64,000 nt of DNA, taken from positions 5,445,001 through 5,509,000 of the forward strand of contig NZ_AP021903.1 of NCBI RefSeq assembly GCF_018326005.1, written 5' to 3'. The notes under the pieces were generated by a model. That model made no database searches and was not told where the DNA came from. It was given only the letters and a program-made list of their open reading frames with translations. The stretch comes from Pseudomonas sp. Seg1. Lineage in GTDB: Bacteria > Pseudomonadota > Gammaproteobacteria > Pseudomonadales > Pseudomonadaceae. Positions within the stretch are counted from its first letter, which is position 1. Every line of letters begins with the position of its first letter. Shown here piece after piece: positions 18,191 through 27,307 of the stretch. The position numbers and the translations under genes are program-made.

Positions 18191-18469
18191 TCAGAAGCGG
18201 GTGCTGATCCACGAGATGATCAGGGCCAGGCCGAGGCAGGCAAACCCGAAACGGTAGAAAAACCGGTTCATGCGCAGCGTTGCCCAATCGAGGATCGGCT
18301 CGGCGTTCGGTTGCGCCTGACGCTGAGCAGCAATGCTGGCCATCGCGCGCTGTTCACGGCGGCGGGTCGCGTGCAGCAGCCAACTGCCCGGGAACGCCAA
18401 TAACAGCGCGAGCAGGTTGATCAATTTGGCGGGATGGGCGGTAAACAGCGTCATCAAATGCAGCGACAT
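18191..18469 (-). CDS. Small membrane protein of unknown function
   Basis: A 92-aa protein with two likely transmembrane helices, at about residues 14-33 (LINLLALLLAFPGSWLLHA) and 70-88 (FGFACLGLALIISWIS), joined by a basic loop. ATG at 18469 is preferred over TTG at 18481 because GAGG lies 7 bases ahead of it. I do not recognise a family. It stands alone. Confidence 0.65.
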   Translation of the reverse strand: MSLHLMTLFTAHPAKLINLLALLLAFPGSWLLHATRRREQRAMASIAAQRQAQPNAEPILDWATLRMNRFFYRFGFACLGLALIISWISTRF

Positions 18470-18618
18470 CACAGACCTCAAACGTAATCGGTGTGGCGGA
18501 CGCCAGACCGACGACCGCGGCGGGATTCTACCGAAACCTGCCCCCGACGCCTGCCCTTTACGACAAATAACCCAACAATCGACCGATGGCTGTCCTGTGT
18601 CACGGCTTCGTCATGTAG

Positions 18619-18867
18619 ATGCACCACCATGCGCGCCTCGAAACCGACACGGAACGCGACATGCTTCACGCTGAAAACCAGGATCGCCTGTACCTCATCG
18701 CCCCTTACGACGAACAGCAAAGCCTCGTCGGCAGCCTCGCCTTCAATGTTCAGGATCGCCATTGGCTGGTGTATTGCGCGCTGGGCGGGCACCAGCATGC
18801 GGATTTGCCCGAGACCGATTTGCTGACGGGGGTCAGCGTGCTCGACTTTTACTCACAGGCCGCCTGA
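18619..18867 (+). CDS. Small hypothetical protein
   Basis: Up to 82 aa, beginning MHHHARLETDTERDM; an ATG at 18661 with GGAA ahead of it is an alternative giving 68 aa. The composition is soluble and acidic (LIAPYDEQQS, PETDLLTGVSVLDF), with no motif I recognise. It is followed by a strong bidirectional terminator at 18926, which supports real transcription. Start and function are uncertain. Confidence 0.55.
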   Translation: MHHHARLETDTERDMLHAENQDRLYLIAPYDEQQSLVGSLAFNVQDRHWLVYCALGGHQHADLPETDLLTGVSVLDFYSQAA

Positions 18868-18925
18868 CACACCACTGCTTCTGTGAGAGGCGGCTTGGGT
18901 CATTCAGGGAAGTCGTGCAGACATG

Positions 18926-18961
18926 AAAAAGCCCGAAACCATCACTGGCCCCGGGCTTTTT
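18926..18961. terminator. Bidirectional intrinsic terminator
   Basis: AAAAAGCCCG at 18926-18935 pairs with CGGGCTTTTT at 18952-18961, leaving a run of A on one side and T on the other. It serves both the small gene at 18619 and the convergent yajG gene. Confidence 0.85.
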
Positions 18962-18978
18962 CACATCAGGCGATTGCC

Positions 18979-19563
18979 TTACTCAGCAAGCACCTGACCC
19001 ACAGTCGGGTCCTTGAACAGACGCGTCAACGCATCGCTCAATACATCGCTGACCAGTTTGGTGTTGGTTTCCTGGTTCGGTGCCATGCCGAAACGCTGGT
19101 CCAGCGAAGCACCGTAACGGCCGCTGTAGCGACGGTTGGCGTTCTGCACGTCGGAGCGGAAGGTTGCGCCGATGGTCGCTTCGGTCACGTACATGCCTTC
19201 TTTCGGCGACTGGTATTTCAGCTCGGCCAGGGTCACGGTCAGCTGCGGCGCGTTTGGCGCGTTGTTGGTCGGGGTGAAGCCGAGCAAACGCACGGCGGCT
19301 TCCGCCTGAGCCTGCAACTTCGGCAGGATCTGCTCGCGCTGCACGGTGATGGCGCTGGTTTCCGGGTACAGACCGCCACGGGTGCCGAGGGTTGGCGACG
19401 GACGACCGTCGACCACACGTACTACCACAGGCTGGCCACGGCCGACCGCAGCCAACTGCGTGGTCAGCTTCGGCTCCGGGCTCAGTTGTTGCGGGCTGTG
19501 GGCGCAGCCGGCCAGGGTCAAACCGGCCACAGTGATCAAACCGAACAACAGGCGTTGCAACAT
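18979..19563 (-). CDS. YajG family lipoprotein
   Basis: A 194-aa outer-membrane lipoprotein. The ATG at 19563 has GGAGAG just ahead; the longer frame start at 19617 is rejected because it hides the signal peptide. The lipobox LTLAGC places the lipidated Cys at residue 20. The C-terminal part (ADALTRLFKDPTVGQVLAE-like end) and length agree with the YajG family, whose role is unknown. In enterobacteria yajG sits next to ampG; that link is absent here. Confidence 0.87.
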   Translation of the reverse strand: MLQRLLFGLITVAGLTLAGCAHSPQQLSPEPKLTTQLAAVGRGQPVVVRVVDGRPSPTLGTRGGLYPETSAITVQREQILPKLQAQAEAAVRLLGFTPTNNAPNAPQLTVTLAELKYQSPKEGMYVTEATIGATFRSDVQNANRRYSGRYGASLDQRFGMAPNQETNTKLVSDVLSDALTRLFKDPTVGQVLAE

Positions 19564-19768
19564 GCTCTTCTCTCCAGAATCAGGCACAAACAGGCCGGCA
19601 GTATAGCGGTGGGCCACTGCAGCTCACCAGCATCGCGCAGTGAATACTGAAATGTCTGACAAACCCCGTCGAAAGCGGTTCCTGTCACAGATTCTTCACC
19701 GCCCATACACCTTGACGTCACGGCCGTTGGGCAACCTTCCAATCAGTCCTCCAACAAGGTACTCGGCC

Positions 19769-20002
19769 ATGCGTTATCTGATCTCGTTGTTCGCTCCACG
19801 TCCGCTGCACCGCAGCTTTGCCCTGCTCGACCGCAACGGCCACTGCCAGGCGTTCAAGCAGTGCAGCCTGCAACCGATGGGCGATGGCTGGGTGGAAATC
19901 GAAGAAATCCGCCTCACCTGGTTGAACCAGCCGCTGCCGGCCAGCGCACGGGTCGTACCGCGACAAATGCGCGCACGGGCCCAGGTGCAGTTGAGCATCT
20001 GA
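19769..20002 (+). CDS. Small hypothetical protein (conserved in Pseudomonas)
   Basis: A 77-aa basic protein starting MRYLISLFAPRPLHRSFALLD, divergent from yajG. AAGG about 10 bases ahead supports the ATG at 19769. The N-terminus is hydrophobic but short; the rest contains LDRNGHCQAFKQC and a C-terminal basic segment. No known family is recognised. It precedes the long leader of mqo. Confidence 0.65.
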   Translation: MRYLISLFAPRPLHRSFALLDRNGHCQAFKQCSLQPMGDGWVEIEEIRLTWLNQPLPASARVVPRQMRARAQVQLSI

Positions 20003-20707
20003 CCGGATGCCTAATAAAAGTCATTAAACACGAGCAACTCCGCGCATTTCTTCGATACAATCTCCCCCCGATTATAAGGACGTCTCCTGATCGGGCCCCG
20101 CAACAGCGTCAATGCGCTTGCATTGGCATCAAAATCGCCCACAGAGAGCCGCCCACACAGATCGAGTGAAGTTGGCGCGCTTGCCTGTTCTTCCGGCAAA
20201 ACCCCGCTTTTCGCGAATCTGCAGAGCTGTCATTACGCTCTGCCACCGAGCTGTTTTGCCTTTGCGGGCACGGTGCCAGGCTTCGACAGCCCTTTTTGAG
20301 GTTCACGTCTTCAAAAGAGCGTGAAAAAAACGGGTTTTCACAACTTCACAAGAGTGTGGCGAGCAAATGAATAGTTTTGCGTCTGAACATGCACCATTAG
20401 CGTCTGAAACAGCCCAACGACACAGGACCGGGTATACCTCGAATATCGGAGCCTGAAGCCTGTCCGCTACGGATTTGGTTGCACAAAAACGGATGTCTCG
20501 ACCATAAGTCGAATTGCCAGCCACGTGCTGAAATGAGTTCATGGAGCTCTTGAAGCCAGGCCGCACGCATCCGTCGAAGTTGCGAAAAATTGCGAAGATT
20601 CGGACATGGCGACCTGACCATGGATAGCTGGGGCACAACAGATCTGTCCCGGAACGCCTGGCAGCCATGCCGACAATTTGGTGCTGCAGATTTTGGAGAC
20701 GCGTTAA
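20003..20707 (+). other. 705-bp gene-free leader upstream of mqo
   Basis: No credible coding sequence is seen on either strand. A TACAAT hexamer near 20055 could be a -10 element. A short hairpin, GTGAAAA with TTTTCAC, lies at 20321-20341. The stretch is far longer than a normal promoter region and could hold a small RNA or a long regulatory leader, but nothing is proven. Confidence 0.5.
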
Positions 20708-22216
20708 ATGGCGCATAACGAAGCAGTCGACGTAGTACTGGTTGGGGCCGGCATCATGAGTGCCACCCTTGCCGTGCTGCTCAAAGAGCTCGACCCCGCG
20801 ATCAAGCTGGAAGTCGTCGAGCTGATGGATTCCGGTGCTGCGGAGAGTTCCAACCCGTGGAACAACGCCGGTACCGGTCACGCCGGCCTGTGCGAGCTGA
20901 ACTACACGCCGCAGGCTGCCGACGGCACCGTCGACATCAAGAAAGCCGTGCACATCAACACCCAGTTCGAAGTGTCCAAGCAGTTCTGGTCATACCTGAC
21001 CAAGAAAGGCACCTTCGGCTCGTGCAAATCCTTCATCAGTCCGGTGCCGCACCTGAGTTTCGTGCAGGGCGACAAAGGCGTGTCGTTCCTCAAGGAACGC
21101 TTCAACGTGCTGAGCAAGCACCACGCCTTCTCCGACATGGAATACACCGAAGACAAGGCCAAAATGGCCGAGTGGATGCCGCTGATGATGCCGGGCCGCT
21201 CGCCGGACGAAGTCCTCGCCGCCACCCGCGTGATGAACGGCACCGACGTCAATTTCGGCGCCCTGACCAATCAGTTGCTCAAGCACCTGACCAGCGCTCC
21301 GGATACTCAGGTCAAATACTGCAAACGCGTGACCGGCCTCAAGCGTAATGGCGCCGGCTGGACCGTCAGCATCAAGGACGTCAACAGCGGCAGCAGCCGT
21401 GAAGTCGATGCCAAATTCGTCTTCCTCGGCGCGGGCGGCGCGGCTCTGCCACTGCTGCAAGCCTCGGGCATCGAAGAAAGCAAAGGCTTCGGCGGCTTCC
21501 CGATCAGCGGCCAGTGGCTGCGTTGCGACAACCCGGAAGTGGTCAAGCATCACCAGGCCAAGGTTTACAGCCAGGCTGCCGTCGGCTCTCCGCCGATGTC
21601 GGTACCGCATCTGGACACCCGCGTAGTCGATGGCAAGAAATCCCTGCTGTTCGGGCCATACGCCGGTTTCACCACCAAGTTCCTCAAGCACGGTTCCTTC
21701 ATGGACCTGCCGCTGTCGGTTCGCGCCGGCAACATCGGCCCAATGCTGGCGGTGGCGAAAAACAACATGGACCTGACCAAATATCTGGTCAGCGAAGTGA
21801 TGCAATCGATGGAGCAGCGCCTGGACTCCCTGCGCCGCTTCTACCCTGAGGCGAAAGCCGAAGACTGGCGCCTGGAAGTGGCCGGCCAACGGGTGCAGAT
21901 CATCAAGAAAGACCCGAAAAAGGGTGGCATCCTGCAGTTCGGTACCGAACTGGTGGCCGCGAAGGACGGTTCCCTCGCCGCCCTGCTCGGCGCTTCGCCA
22001 GGCGCTTCGGTGACTGTTTCGATCATGCTGGAACTGATCGAGAAGTGCTTCCCGGCCAAGGCCAAGGGTGAATGGGCTGGCAAACTGGCCGAGATCTTCC
22101 CGGCCCGTGAAAAGGTTCTGGAAACCGATGCTGCGCTGTATCGCAAGATCAACACGCAGAACAACATCGCCCTGGAACTGGTTGAAGAAAGCAGCGAGAC
22201 CCCAAGCTTCGCTTGA
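20708..22216 (+). CDS. mqo: Malate:quinone oxidoreductase
   Basis: A 502-aa FAD-dependent, membrane-associated enzyme that oxidises L-malate to oxaloacetate and passes electrons to the quinone pool, a TCA-cycle step. The N-terminal FAD motif is [14 protein letters not shown] (about residues 8-21), followed by the Mqo-specific [10 protein letters not shown] (about 57-66) and a [12 protein letters not shown] segment (about 239-250). GGAG lies 9 bases before the ATG. The length is usual. The position before PA4642, hpt and upp orthologues matches mqoB (PA4640) of P. aeruginosa. A strong terminator follows at 22229. Confidence 0.97.
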   Translation: MAHNEAVDVVLVGAGIMSATLAVLLKELDPAIKLEVVELMDSGAAESSNPWNNAGTGHAGLCELNYTPQAADGTVDIKKAVHINTQFEVSKQFWSYLTKKGTFGSCKSFISPVPHLSFVQGDKGVSFLKERFNVLSKHHAFSDMEYTEDKAKMAEWMPLMMPGRSPDEVLAATRVMNGTDVNFGALTNQLLKHLTSAPDTQVKYCKRVTGLKRNGAGWTVSIKDVNSGSSREVDAKFVFLGAGGAALPLLQASGIEESKGFGGFPISGQWLRCDNPEVVKHHQAKVYSQAAVGSPPMSVPHLDTRVVDGKKSLLFGPYAGFTTKFLKHGSFMDLPLSVRAGNIGPMLAVAKNNMDLTKYLVSEVMQSMEQRLDSLRRFYPEAKAEDWRLEVAGQRVQIIKKDPKKGGILQFGTELVAAKDGSLAALLGASPGASVTVSIMLELIEKCFPAKAKGEWAGKLAEIFPAREKVLETDAALYRKINTQNNIALELVEESSETPSFA

Positions 22217-22228
22217 TCTTGCGGCATG

Positions 22229-22267
22229 AAAAACGCCCCGTACTCAGTGAGTGCGGGGCGTTTTTTT
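22229..22267 (+). terminator. Intrinsic terminator after mqo
   Basis: CGCCCCG at 22234-22240 pairs with CGGGGCG at 22254-22260 and is followed by a run of seven T. Confidence 0.9.
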
Positions 22268-22317
22268 ATGCTGGGGTAAAAACCAACACTGCTGGCTCAC
22301 CTACTTTTGTGGCGAGG

Positions 22318-22455
22318 GGATTTAGCGAAACGTCGCACCGCCCCGATCGGCTGCGCAGCAGTCGCAAATCCGGTGCATGCGGAGTGCCTGATACACCATG
22401 CATTCAGATTTTGGGGCCGCTTCGCAGCCCATCGGGGATGAATCCCCTCGCCACA
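22318..22455. repeat. Interspersed repeat with inverted ends
   Basis: Starts TTGTGGCGAGGGGATTTAGC and ends GATGAATCCCCTCGCCACA. Its left 50 bp closely match the element at 7721-7866, and both carry a GGGGC(C/T)GCTTCGCA internal hairpin arm. Confidence 0.75.
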
Positions 22456-22469
22456 GGTATCGGGTGACC

Positions 22470-22757
22470 TCAGGTACGGGACTTTTCGATCAGCTCGATG
22501 TAGTCCGGGGCGTTGCGTTGATCAGCGATCAGGTCAACGAAGGTCTTGCCCTGCTCGTCCTTGCCATCGATGTCATATCCTGCCTCGACAAAGAAGGTCA
22601 GAAAGCGCTCGAAATCATCAATGCGCAGACCACGATAAGCCTTGACCAGTTTGTGCAGCGACGGCGAAGTGGCGTCGACCGGCTCAAAATCGAGGAACAG
22701 CTTGATCTGCTCATCGCCGATCTCGTCACCAATCACTTGTTTCTTATCTTTACGCAT
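22470..22757 (-). CDS. PA4642 family protein
   Basis: A 95-aa soluble, acidic protein (MRKDKKQVIGDEIGDEQIK..., ending IELIEKSRT). The sequence and its place between mqo and hpt match the Pseudomonas-specific PA4642 family, whose function is unknown. A repeated acidic helix pattern (GYDIDGKDEQGKTFVDLI) is visible, resembling an ankyrin-like turn, but this is weak. Confidence 0.85.
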   Translation of the reverse strand: MRKDKKQVIGDEIGDEQIKLFLDFEPVDATSPSLHKLVKAYRGLRIDDFERFLTFFVEAGYDIDGKDEQGKTFVDLIADQRNAPDYIELIEKSRT

Positions 22758-22820
22758 TGCCGACTCCAGCTCGCAGACATTACACGGGGCAGGCAGTTTA
22801 CCCCTGCCCTGCCGCCGGGC

Positions 22821-23306
22821 TCAACGCGTGCGCACGCTGCCGGTGTGCAAATCGGCCCAGATATGACCATTGGCGTAGCTGAGGAACTGCACATAGACGG
22901 TATCGTTGCGCAGCAGATCGATGACCACGCGATATTGGGCCAGCGGGTAGAACAACGTCAGGGTTTTGCTCTTGTCGTCATACAGCGGCTTTTTCAGGCT
23001 TTTGCTTTCGCCATCGAAATTGACCAGCACCTGAGTGATCGTCGCGCCTTTGTTCAGGGATTTGCCCTTGAGGCGGATCATCAGCGGGGATGTGACCGGG
23101 ATCGGTTGCTGATTGGATTGGCGTTGCGCACCGACTACCACGGAATAGTCGGTGACCTGCAGCAGTTGTTGCTGTTCAGGTTCGGCATCGCGCAGGGTCA
23201 GATCGTCCGGCGGCAGAAATTGGCTGTGCATCGGGGCCGGGGCGGCAGAAATTGGCAGGCTGATGGCCAGCAACAGGGCGGCAAAGCTGCGGATCAAGAG
23301 GCGCAT
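22821..23306 (-). CDS. Secreted protein of unknown function
   Basis: A 161-aa protein with a cleavable signal peptide (MRLLIRSFAALLLAISLPISA). ATG at 23306 has GGAG ahead; a longer start would precede the signal peptide. The mature part is rich in beta-strand-like segments (VVIDLLRNDTVYVQFLSYANG). It sits 63 bp after PA4642 in transcription terms upstream of it on the same strand, so they may be co-transcribed. Probably the PA4643 orthologue by position; function unknown. Confidence 0.75.
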   Translation of the reverse strand: MRLLIRSFAALLLAISLPISAAPAPMHSQFLPPDDLTLRDAEPEQQQLLQVTDYSVVVGAQRQSNQQPIPVTSPLMIRLKGKSLNKGATITQVLVNFDGESKSLKKPLYDDKSKTLTLFYPLAQYRVVIDLLRNDTVYVQFLSYANGHIWADLHTGSVRTR

Positions 23307-23377
23307 GACAGGCTCCGGAGGCGGGGCCGAGCACTCTAGCATGGGTGTACAAAACGGATCAGCACACACAAAACAAC

Positions 23378-23467
23378 TGTGGGAGCGTGGCTTGCCCGCG
23401 ATAGCGTCGGCACATCCAACATTGATGTGTCAGACAGTCCGCCATCGCGGGCAAGCCCGCTCCCACA
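23378..23467. repeat. Inverted REP pair (TGTGGGAGCGTGGCTTGCCC)
   Basis: TGTGGGAGCGTGGCTTGCCC and its near-complement GGGCAAGCCCGCTCCCACA face each other across about 50 bp, between hpt and the secreted protein gene. Confidence 0.8.
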
Positions 23468-23487
23468 GGGATCGGGCTAGCCCGGGA

Positions 23488-24045
23488 TTACATGCCTTTA
23501 ACGGCAAAGATCCCGTTGGCGTTGCGCCAGTAGCCTTTGTAATCCATGCCGTAACCGAAGATGTAACGGTCAACGCACGGCAGGCCGACGAAATCGGCTT
23601 TCAGGTCAGGACGCGCCTTGCGGTCGTGATCCTTGTCGATCAGCACGGCGGTGTGCACTTTGCGCGCGCCGGCGTGTTTGCAGAAGTCGATGATCGCGCC
23701 CAGGGTGTGACCTTCGTCGAGGATGTCGTCGATGATCAGCACGTCGCGGTCGATGAACGAGACTTCCGGCTTGGCTTTCCAGAACAGGTCGCCGCCGCTG
23801 GTTTCGTTGCGATAGCGGGTAGCGTGCAGGTAGGACGCTTCCAGCGGGAATTGCAGGTGAGTCAGCAGCTTGCCGGAGAAGATCAGGCCGCCGTTCATCA
23901 CGCAGAACACCACCGGGTTGCTGTCAGCCAGTTGTTCGTTGATTTGTGCACCGACGCGGGCGATGGCAGCCTCGACTTCAGACTCGGTGTACAGGCAGTC
24001 AGCCTCTCGCATGATTTGACGGATATGCTCGAGATCAGCGGACAT
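23488..24045 (-). CDS. hpt: Hypoxanthine-guanine phosphoribosyltransferase
   Basis: A 185-aa purine-salvage enzyme converting hypoxanthine or guanine plus PRPP to IMP or GMP. The PRPP-binding signature VLIIDDILDEGHT is at about residues 100-112, and the base-binding lysine/aromatic segment LKADFVGLPCVDRYIFGYGMDY is near 145-166. ATG at 24045 has GGAG about 7 bases ahead; the longer frame to 24084 is rejected. It is divergent from upp across a region with two perfect palindromes. Confidence 0.95.
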   Translation of the reverse strand: MSADLEHIRQIMREADCLYTESEVEAAIARVGAQINEQLADSNPVVFCVMNGGLIFSGKLLTHLQFPLEASYLHATRYRNETSGGDLFWKAKPEVSFIDRDVLIIDDILDEGHTLGAIIDFCKHAGARKVHTAVLIDKDHDRKARPDLKADFVGLPCVDRYIFGYGMDYKGYWRNANGIFAVKGM

Positions 24046-24135
24046 GGCGCTCTCCAGGGGGATGTTTTTCGGAAAAGCGGGCAAAGGTACGCATCCCGCG
24101 AGGTCGAATCAAGCCTTAATGGACTAACGTACTCA

Positions 24136-24173
24136 ATGTCCTATAGGACATCACCCTCGGATAGATTAATCTA
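24136..24173. promoter_or_regulatory. Two perfect palindromes between hpt and upp
   Basis: ATGTCCTATAGGACAT (24136-24151, 16 bp perfect) and TAGATTAATCTA (24162-24173, 12 bp perfect) lie 10 bp apart in the divergent hpt-upp intergenic region. They could be operators for a dimeric regulator of nucleotide salvage. No known site is matched. Confidence 0.55.
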
Positions 24174-24207
24174 GGCCGGTTTTTTTGCCCGCCGCCGGAG
24201 TTTTTCC

Positions 24208-24846
24208 ATGCCCATCCTCGAGATCCGCCACCCGCTGATCCGCCATAAACTCGGCCTGATGCGCCGCGCTGACATCAGCACCAAGAATTTCCGCGAGCTT
24301 GCTCAGGAAGTAGGCGCCCTGTTGACCTATGAAGCTACAAAAGATTTGCCGCTCGAATCCTACGATATCGCAGGTTGGTGCGGCACCGTGTCGGTCGAGA
24401 AAATCGCCGGCAAGAAGATCACCGTCGTGCCGATCCTGCGCGCCGGCATCGGCATGCTGGAAGGCGTGCTGAGCCTGATCCCGGGTGCCAAGGTTTCCGC
24501 TGTGGGTGTCGCCCGCAACGAAGAAACCCTGCAAGCCCACACCTATCTGGAAAAATTGGTTCCGGAAATCGACGAACGGTTGGCGATGATCATCGACCCG
24601 ATGCTCGCCACCGGCAGCTCGATGGTTGCGACCATTGACCTGCTGAAAAAGGCTGGCTGCAAAGACATCCGCGCGATGGTGCTGGTTGCCGCGCCGGAAG
24701 GCATTGCTGCCGTCGAGAAGGCTCACCCGGACGTGACCATCTACACCGCGTCCATTGATGAGCGTTTGAACGAACACGGTTACATCATTCCTGGGCTTGG
24801 CGATGCGGGTGACAAGATCTTCGGCACCAAGCAGAAGGACGCGTGA
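24208..24846 (+). CDS. upp: Uracil phosphoribosyltransferase
   Basis: A 212-aa salvage enzyme making UMP from uracil and PRPP. The PRPP site [13 protein letters not shown] is at about residues 128-140 and the C-terminal uracil-binding [17 protein letters not shown] at about 191-207. GGAG precedes the ATG. The next gene, the uracil permease, starts 2 bp after its stop, so uptake and use are coupled in one operon. Confidence 0.97.
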   Translation: MPILEIRHPLIRHKLGLMRRADISTKNFRELAQEVGALLTYEATKDLPLESYDIAGWCGTVSVEKIAGKKITVVPILRAGIGMLEGVLSLIPGAKVSAVGVARNEETLQAHTYLEKLVPEIDERLAMIIDPMLATGSSMVATIDLLKKAGCKDIRAMVLVAAPEGIAAVEKAHPDVTIYTASIDERLNEHGYIIPGLGDAGDKIFGTKQKDA

Positions 24847-24848
24847 CC

Positions 24849-26123
24849 ATGCAGCAAGAGTTCAACGATCCGCTCTGGCGCACGGTGCTGTCCGGCGCCC
24901 AGATGCTGTTCGTGGCTTTCGGCGCTTTGGTGCTGATGCCGCTGATCACCGGCCTGGACCCGAACGTGGCACTGTTTACCGCGGGCTTAGGGACGATTCT
25001 GTTCCAGATCGTCACCGGGCGTCAGGTGCCGGTGTTTCTGGCGTCGAGCTTCGCTTTCATCACCCCGATCATCCTCGCCAAGGGCCAATTCGGCCTTGCC
25101 GCGACCATGGGCGGTGTGATGGCGGCCGGTTTCGTCTACACCTTCCTCGGCCTCGCCGTGAAGATCAAAGGCACGGGATTCATTGACCGTCTGCTGCCGC
25201 CGGTGGTGATTGGTCCGGTGATCATTTCCATCGGCCTGGCCATGGCGCCGATTGCCGCGAACATGGCGATGGGCAAGGCTGGCGATGGCTCCGAACTGAT
25301 CCACTACCAGACCGCGATGATGATCTCGATGCCGGCGCTGCTGACCACGTTGATCGTGGCGGTGTTCGGCAAAGGCATCTTCCGTCTGGTGCCGATCATC
25401 TCGGGCGTACTGGTCGGCTTCGGCATGGCGTTCTATTTCGGCGTGGTCGACACCGCGAAGATTGCCGCTGCGCCGTGGTTCGCGATTCCGCACTTCACTG
25501 CGCCGGAGTTCAACTGGCAGGCGATTCTGTTCATCGTTCCCGTGGCATTGGCTCCGGCCATCGAGCACATCGGTGGCGTGATTGCCGTTGGCAGCGTGAC
25601 CGGTCGCGATTACCTGAAGAAGCCGGGCTTGCACCGCACCCTGCTGGGTGACGGCATTGCCACCACGGCTGCCGGCCTGTTCGGCGGTCCGCCTAACACT
25701 ACGTACGCCGAAGTGACTGGCGCGGTGATGCTGACCAAGAACTACAACCCGAAAATCATGACCTGGGCGGCGATCTTCGCCATCAGCCTGGCGTTCATCG
25801 GCAAGTTTGGGGCGCTGCTGCAAAGCATTCCGGTGCCGGTGATGGGTGGGATTCTGTGCCTGTTGTTCGGTTCGATCGCGGCGGTGGGGATGAACACCCT
25901 GATCCGTCACAAGATCGACCTGGGCGAGGCGCGTAACCTGGTGATCGTTTCGGTGACGCTGGTGTTCGGCATTGGCGGTGTACTCGTCGGTACCGGCACT
26001 GGTCCTGACGATTTCGGCCTCAAAGGCATCGCGCTGTGCGCGGTGGTGGCGATTGCGCTGAACCTGATTCTGCCGGGCAATGATGGCTGGAAGAACAAGA
26101 AGGCGGATGAGCCGCTGATCTGA
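24849..26123 (+). CDS. uraA: Uracil-xanthine permease (uracil:proton symporter)
   Basis: A 424-aa inner-membrane nucleobase:cation symporter (NCS2) with about 14 hydrophobic segments. Family motifs include PVALAPAIEHIGGVIAVGSV (about residues 234-253), with the substrate-binding Glu, and PNTTYAEVTG (about 282-291). ATG at 24849 is preferred to GTG at 24843 because AAGGA lies 9 bases ahead. Uracil specificity is inferred from coupling to upp. Confidence 0.94.
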   Translation: MQQEFNDPLWRTVLSGAQMLFVAFGALVLMPLITGLDPNVALFTAGLGTILFQIVTGRQVPVFLASSFAFITPIILAKGQFGLAATMGGVMAAGFVYTFLGLAVKIKGTGFIDRLLPPVVIGPVIISIGLAMAPIAANMAMGKAGDGSELIHYQTAMMISMPALLTTLIVAVFGKGIFRLVPIISGVLVGFGMAFYFGVVDTAKIAAAPWFAIPHFTAPEFNWQAILFIVPVALAPAIEHIGGVIAVGSVTGRDYLKKPGLHRTLLGDGIATTAAGLFGGPPNTTYAEVTGAVMLTKNYNPKIMTWAAIFAISLAFIGKFGALLQSIPVPVMGGILCLLFGSIAAVGMNTLIRHKIDLGEARNLVIVSVTLVFGIGGVLVGTGTGPDDFGLKGIALCAVVAIALNLILPGNDGWKNKKADEPLI

Positions 26124-26130
26124 TCAAGCT

Positions 26131-26232
26131 GATCGTTCCCACGCTCTGCGTGGGAATGCAGCCCGTGACGCTCCGCGTCACTGGACGCAGAGCGTCCCTA
26201 GAGGCATTCCCACGCAGAGCGTGGGAACGATC
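26131..26232. repeat. Inverted-repeat element (REPIN-like doublet), second copy
   Basis: The outer arms are identical to those at 10802-10907 (GATCGTTCCCACGCTCTGCG and complement), with a different inner hairpin. A single REP half-site of another family (TGTGGGAGCGGGCTTGCCCG) follows at about 26234-26255. Confidence 0.8.
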
Positions 26233-26268
26233 ATGTGGGAGCGGGCTTGCCCGCGATGCTTTTGGCTT

Positions 26269-27294
26269 TTAGAGGGCCAACGGCGCTCGTTCACATAGGG
26301 TGGCCAACGCCTTCGCCCATTGCGGATCGTCATTGAGGCACGGCACCAGCACCAGCTCCTCGCCCCCCGCTTCGCGGAACTGCTCCTTGCCGCGATCGCC
26401 AATCTCTTCCAGCGTCTCGATGCAGTCGGCAACGAACGCCGGGCACATCACCAGAATCTTTTTCACGCCACTTTTTGCCAGTTCATCCAGCCGCGCTTCG
26501 GTGTACGGCTCGATCCATTTCGCCCTGCCCAATCGTGACTGAAAGGACACCGACCATTTGCCATCCGGCAAGCCCATGCGCTCGGCGAAGAGCGCCGCAG
26601 TACGCAAGCACTGCGCGCGATAACAGGTAGCCAATACCGCCGGTGAAGCGTTCTTGCAGCAGTCTTCATTCTTGAAGCAGTGATTGCCGGTCGGGTCGAG
26701 CTTGGTCAGATGGCGTTCCGGCAAACCGTGAAAGCTCAGCAACAAGTGATCGTACTCCTGCTGCAAATGCGGCTTGGCGCTGGCGACCAAGGCTTCGAGG
26801 TATTCCGGCTGATCGTAGAACGGTTGCAGGATCGACAACTGCACATCGAGCTTCTTCGCGCGGATCACACGCTTGGCCTCTTCGATCACCGTGGTCGTCG
26901 TGCTGTCGGCAAACTGTGGATAAAGTGGCGCCAGCGTGATGCGCTTGTGCCCCGCTGCGACCAGTCTGGTCAGGCACGTTTCAATGGAAGGCTCGCCGTA
27001 ACGCATCGCCAAATCGACCGGGCCGTGCTTCCACTGCGCCTTCATCTGCTCTTGCAAGCGTCGGCTGAGCACCACCAGCGGCGAGCCTTCCTCCCACCAG
27101 ATCGACGCGTAGGCATGCGCCGATTGCTCGGGGCGTTTGATCAGGATCAACGAGACCAGCAGACGCCGCACCGGCCACGGCAGGTCGATTACATACGGGT
27201 CCATCAGAAATTGATTGAGGTAGCTGCGCACGTCGGCCACCGAGGTGGAGGCCGGGGAACCCAGGTTGACCAGAAGCAAGGCGTGATCGGTCAT
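26269..27294 (-). CDS. hemH: Ferrochelatase
   Basis: A 341-aa enzyme inserting Fe2+ into protoporphyrin IX, the last step of haem synthesis. The catalytic His189 is in [11 protein letters not shown] and the acidic residues lie in [15 protein letters not shown] (about 273-287). Five cysteines cluster at 206, 212, 213, 224 and 229, just after the active site, which may bind an iron-sulfur cluster as in some bacterial ferrochelatases (inference). ATG at 27294 gives the canonical N-terminus ([10 protein letters not shown]). It starts 13 bp after the stop of the upstream epimerase-family gene, so they form an operon. Confidence 0.96.
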   Translation of the reverse strand: MTDHALLLVNLGSPASTSVADVRSYLNQFLMDPYVIDLPWPVRRLLVSLILIKRPEQSAHAYASIWWEEGSPLVVLSRRLQEQMKAQWKHGPVDLAMRYGEPSIETCLTRLVAAGHKRITLAPLYPQFADSTTTTVIEEAKRVIRAKKLDVQLSILQPFYDQPEYLEALVASAKPHLQQEYDHLLLSFHGLPERHLTKLDPTGNHCFKNEDCCKNASPAVLATCYRAQCLRTAALFAERMGLPDGKWSVSFQSRLGRAKWIEPYTEARLDELAKSGVKKILVMCPAFVADCIETLEEIGDRGKEQFREAGGEELVLVPCLNDDPQWAKALATLCERAPLAL

Positions 27295-27307
27295 GCAACG
27301 TCCTATT

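Noticed and set aside
20303..20953. 216-codon minus-strand frame across the mqo leader and start
   Set aside because: It overlaps the mqo N-terminus, has no ribosome site and its translation shows no protein-like pattern.
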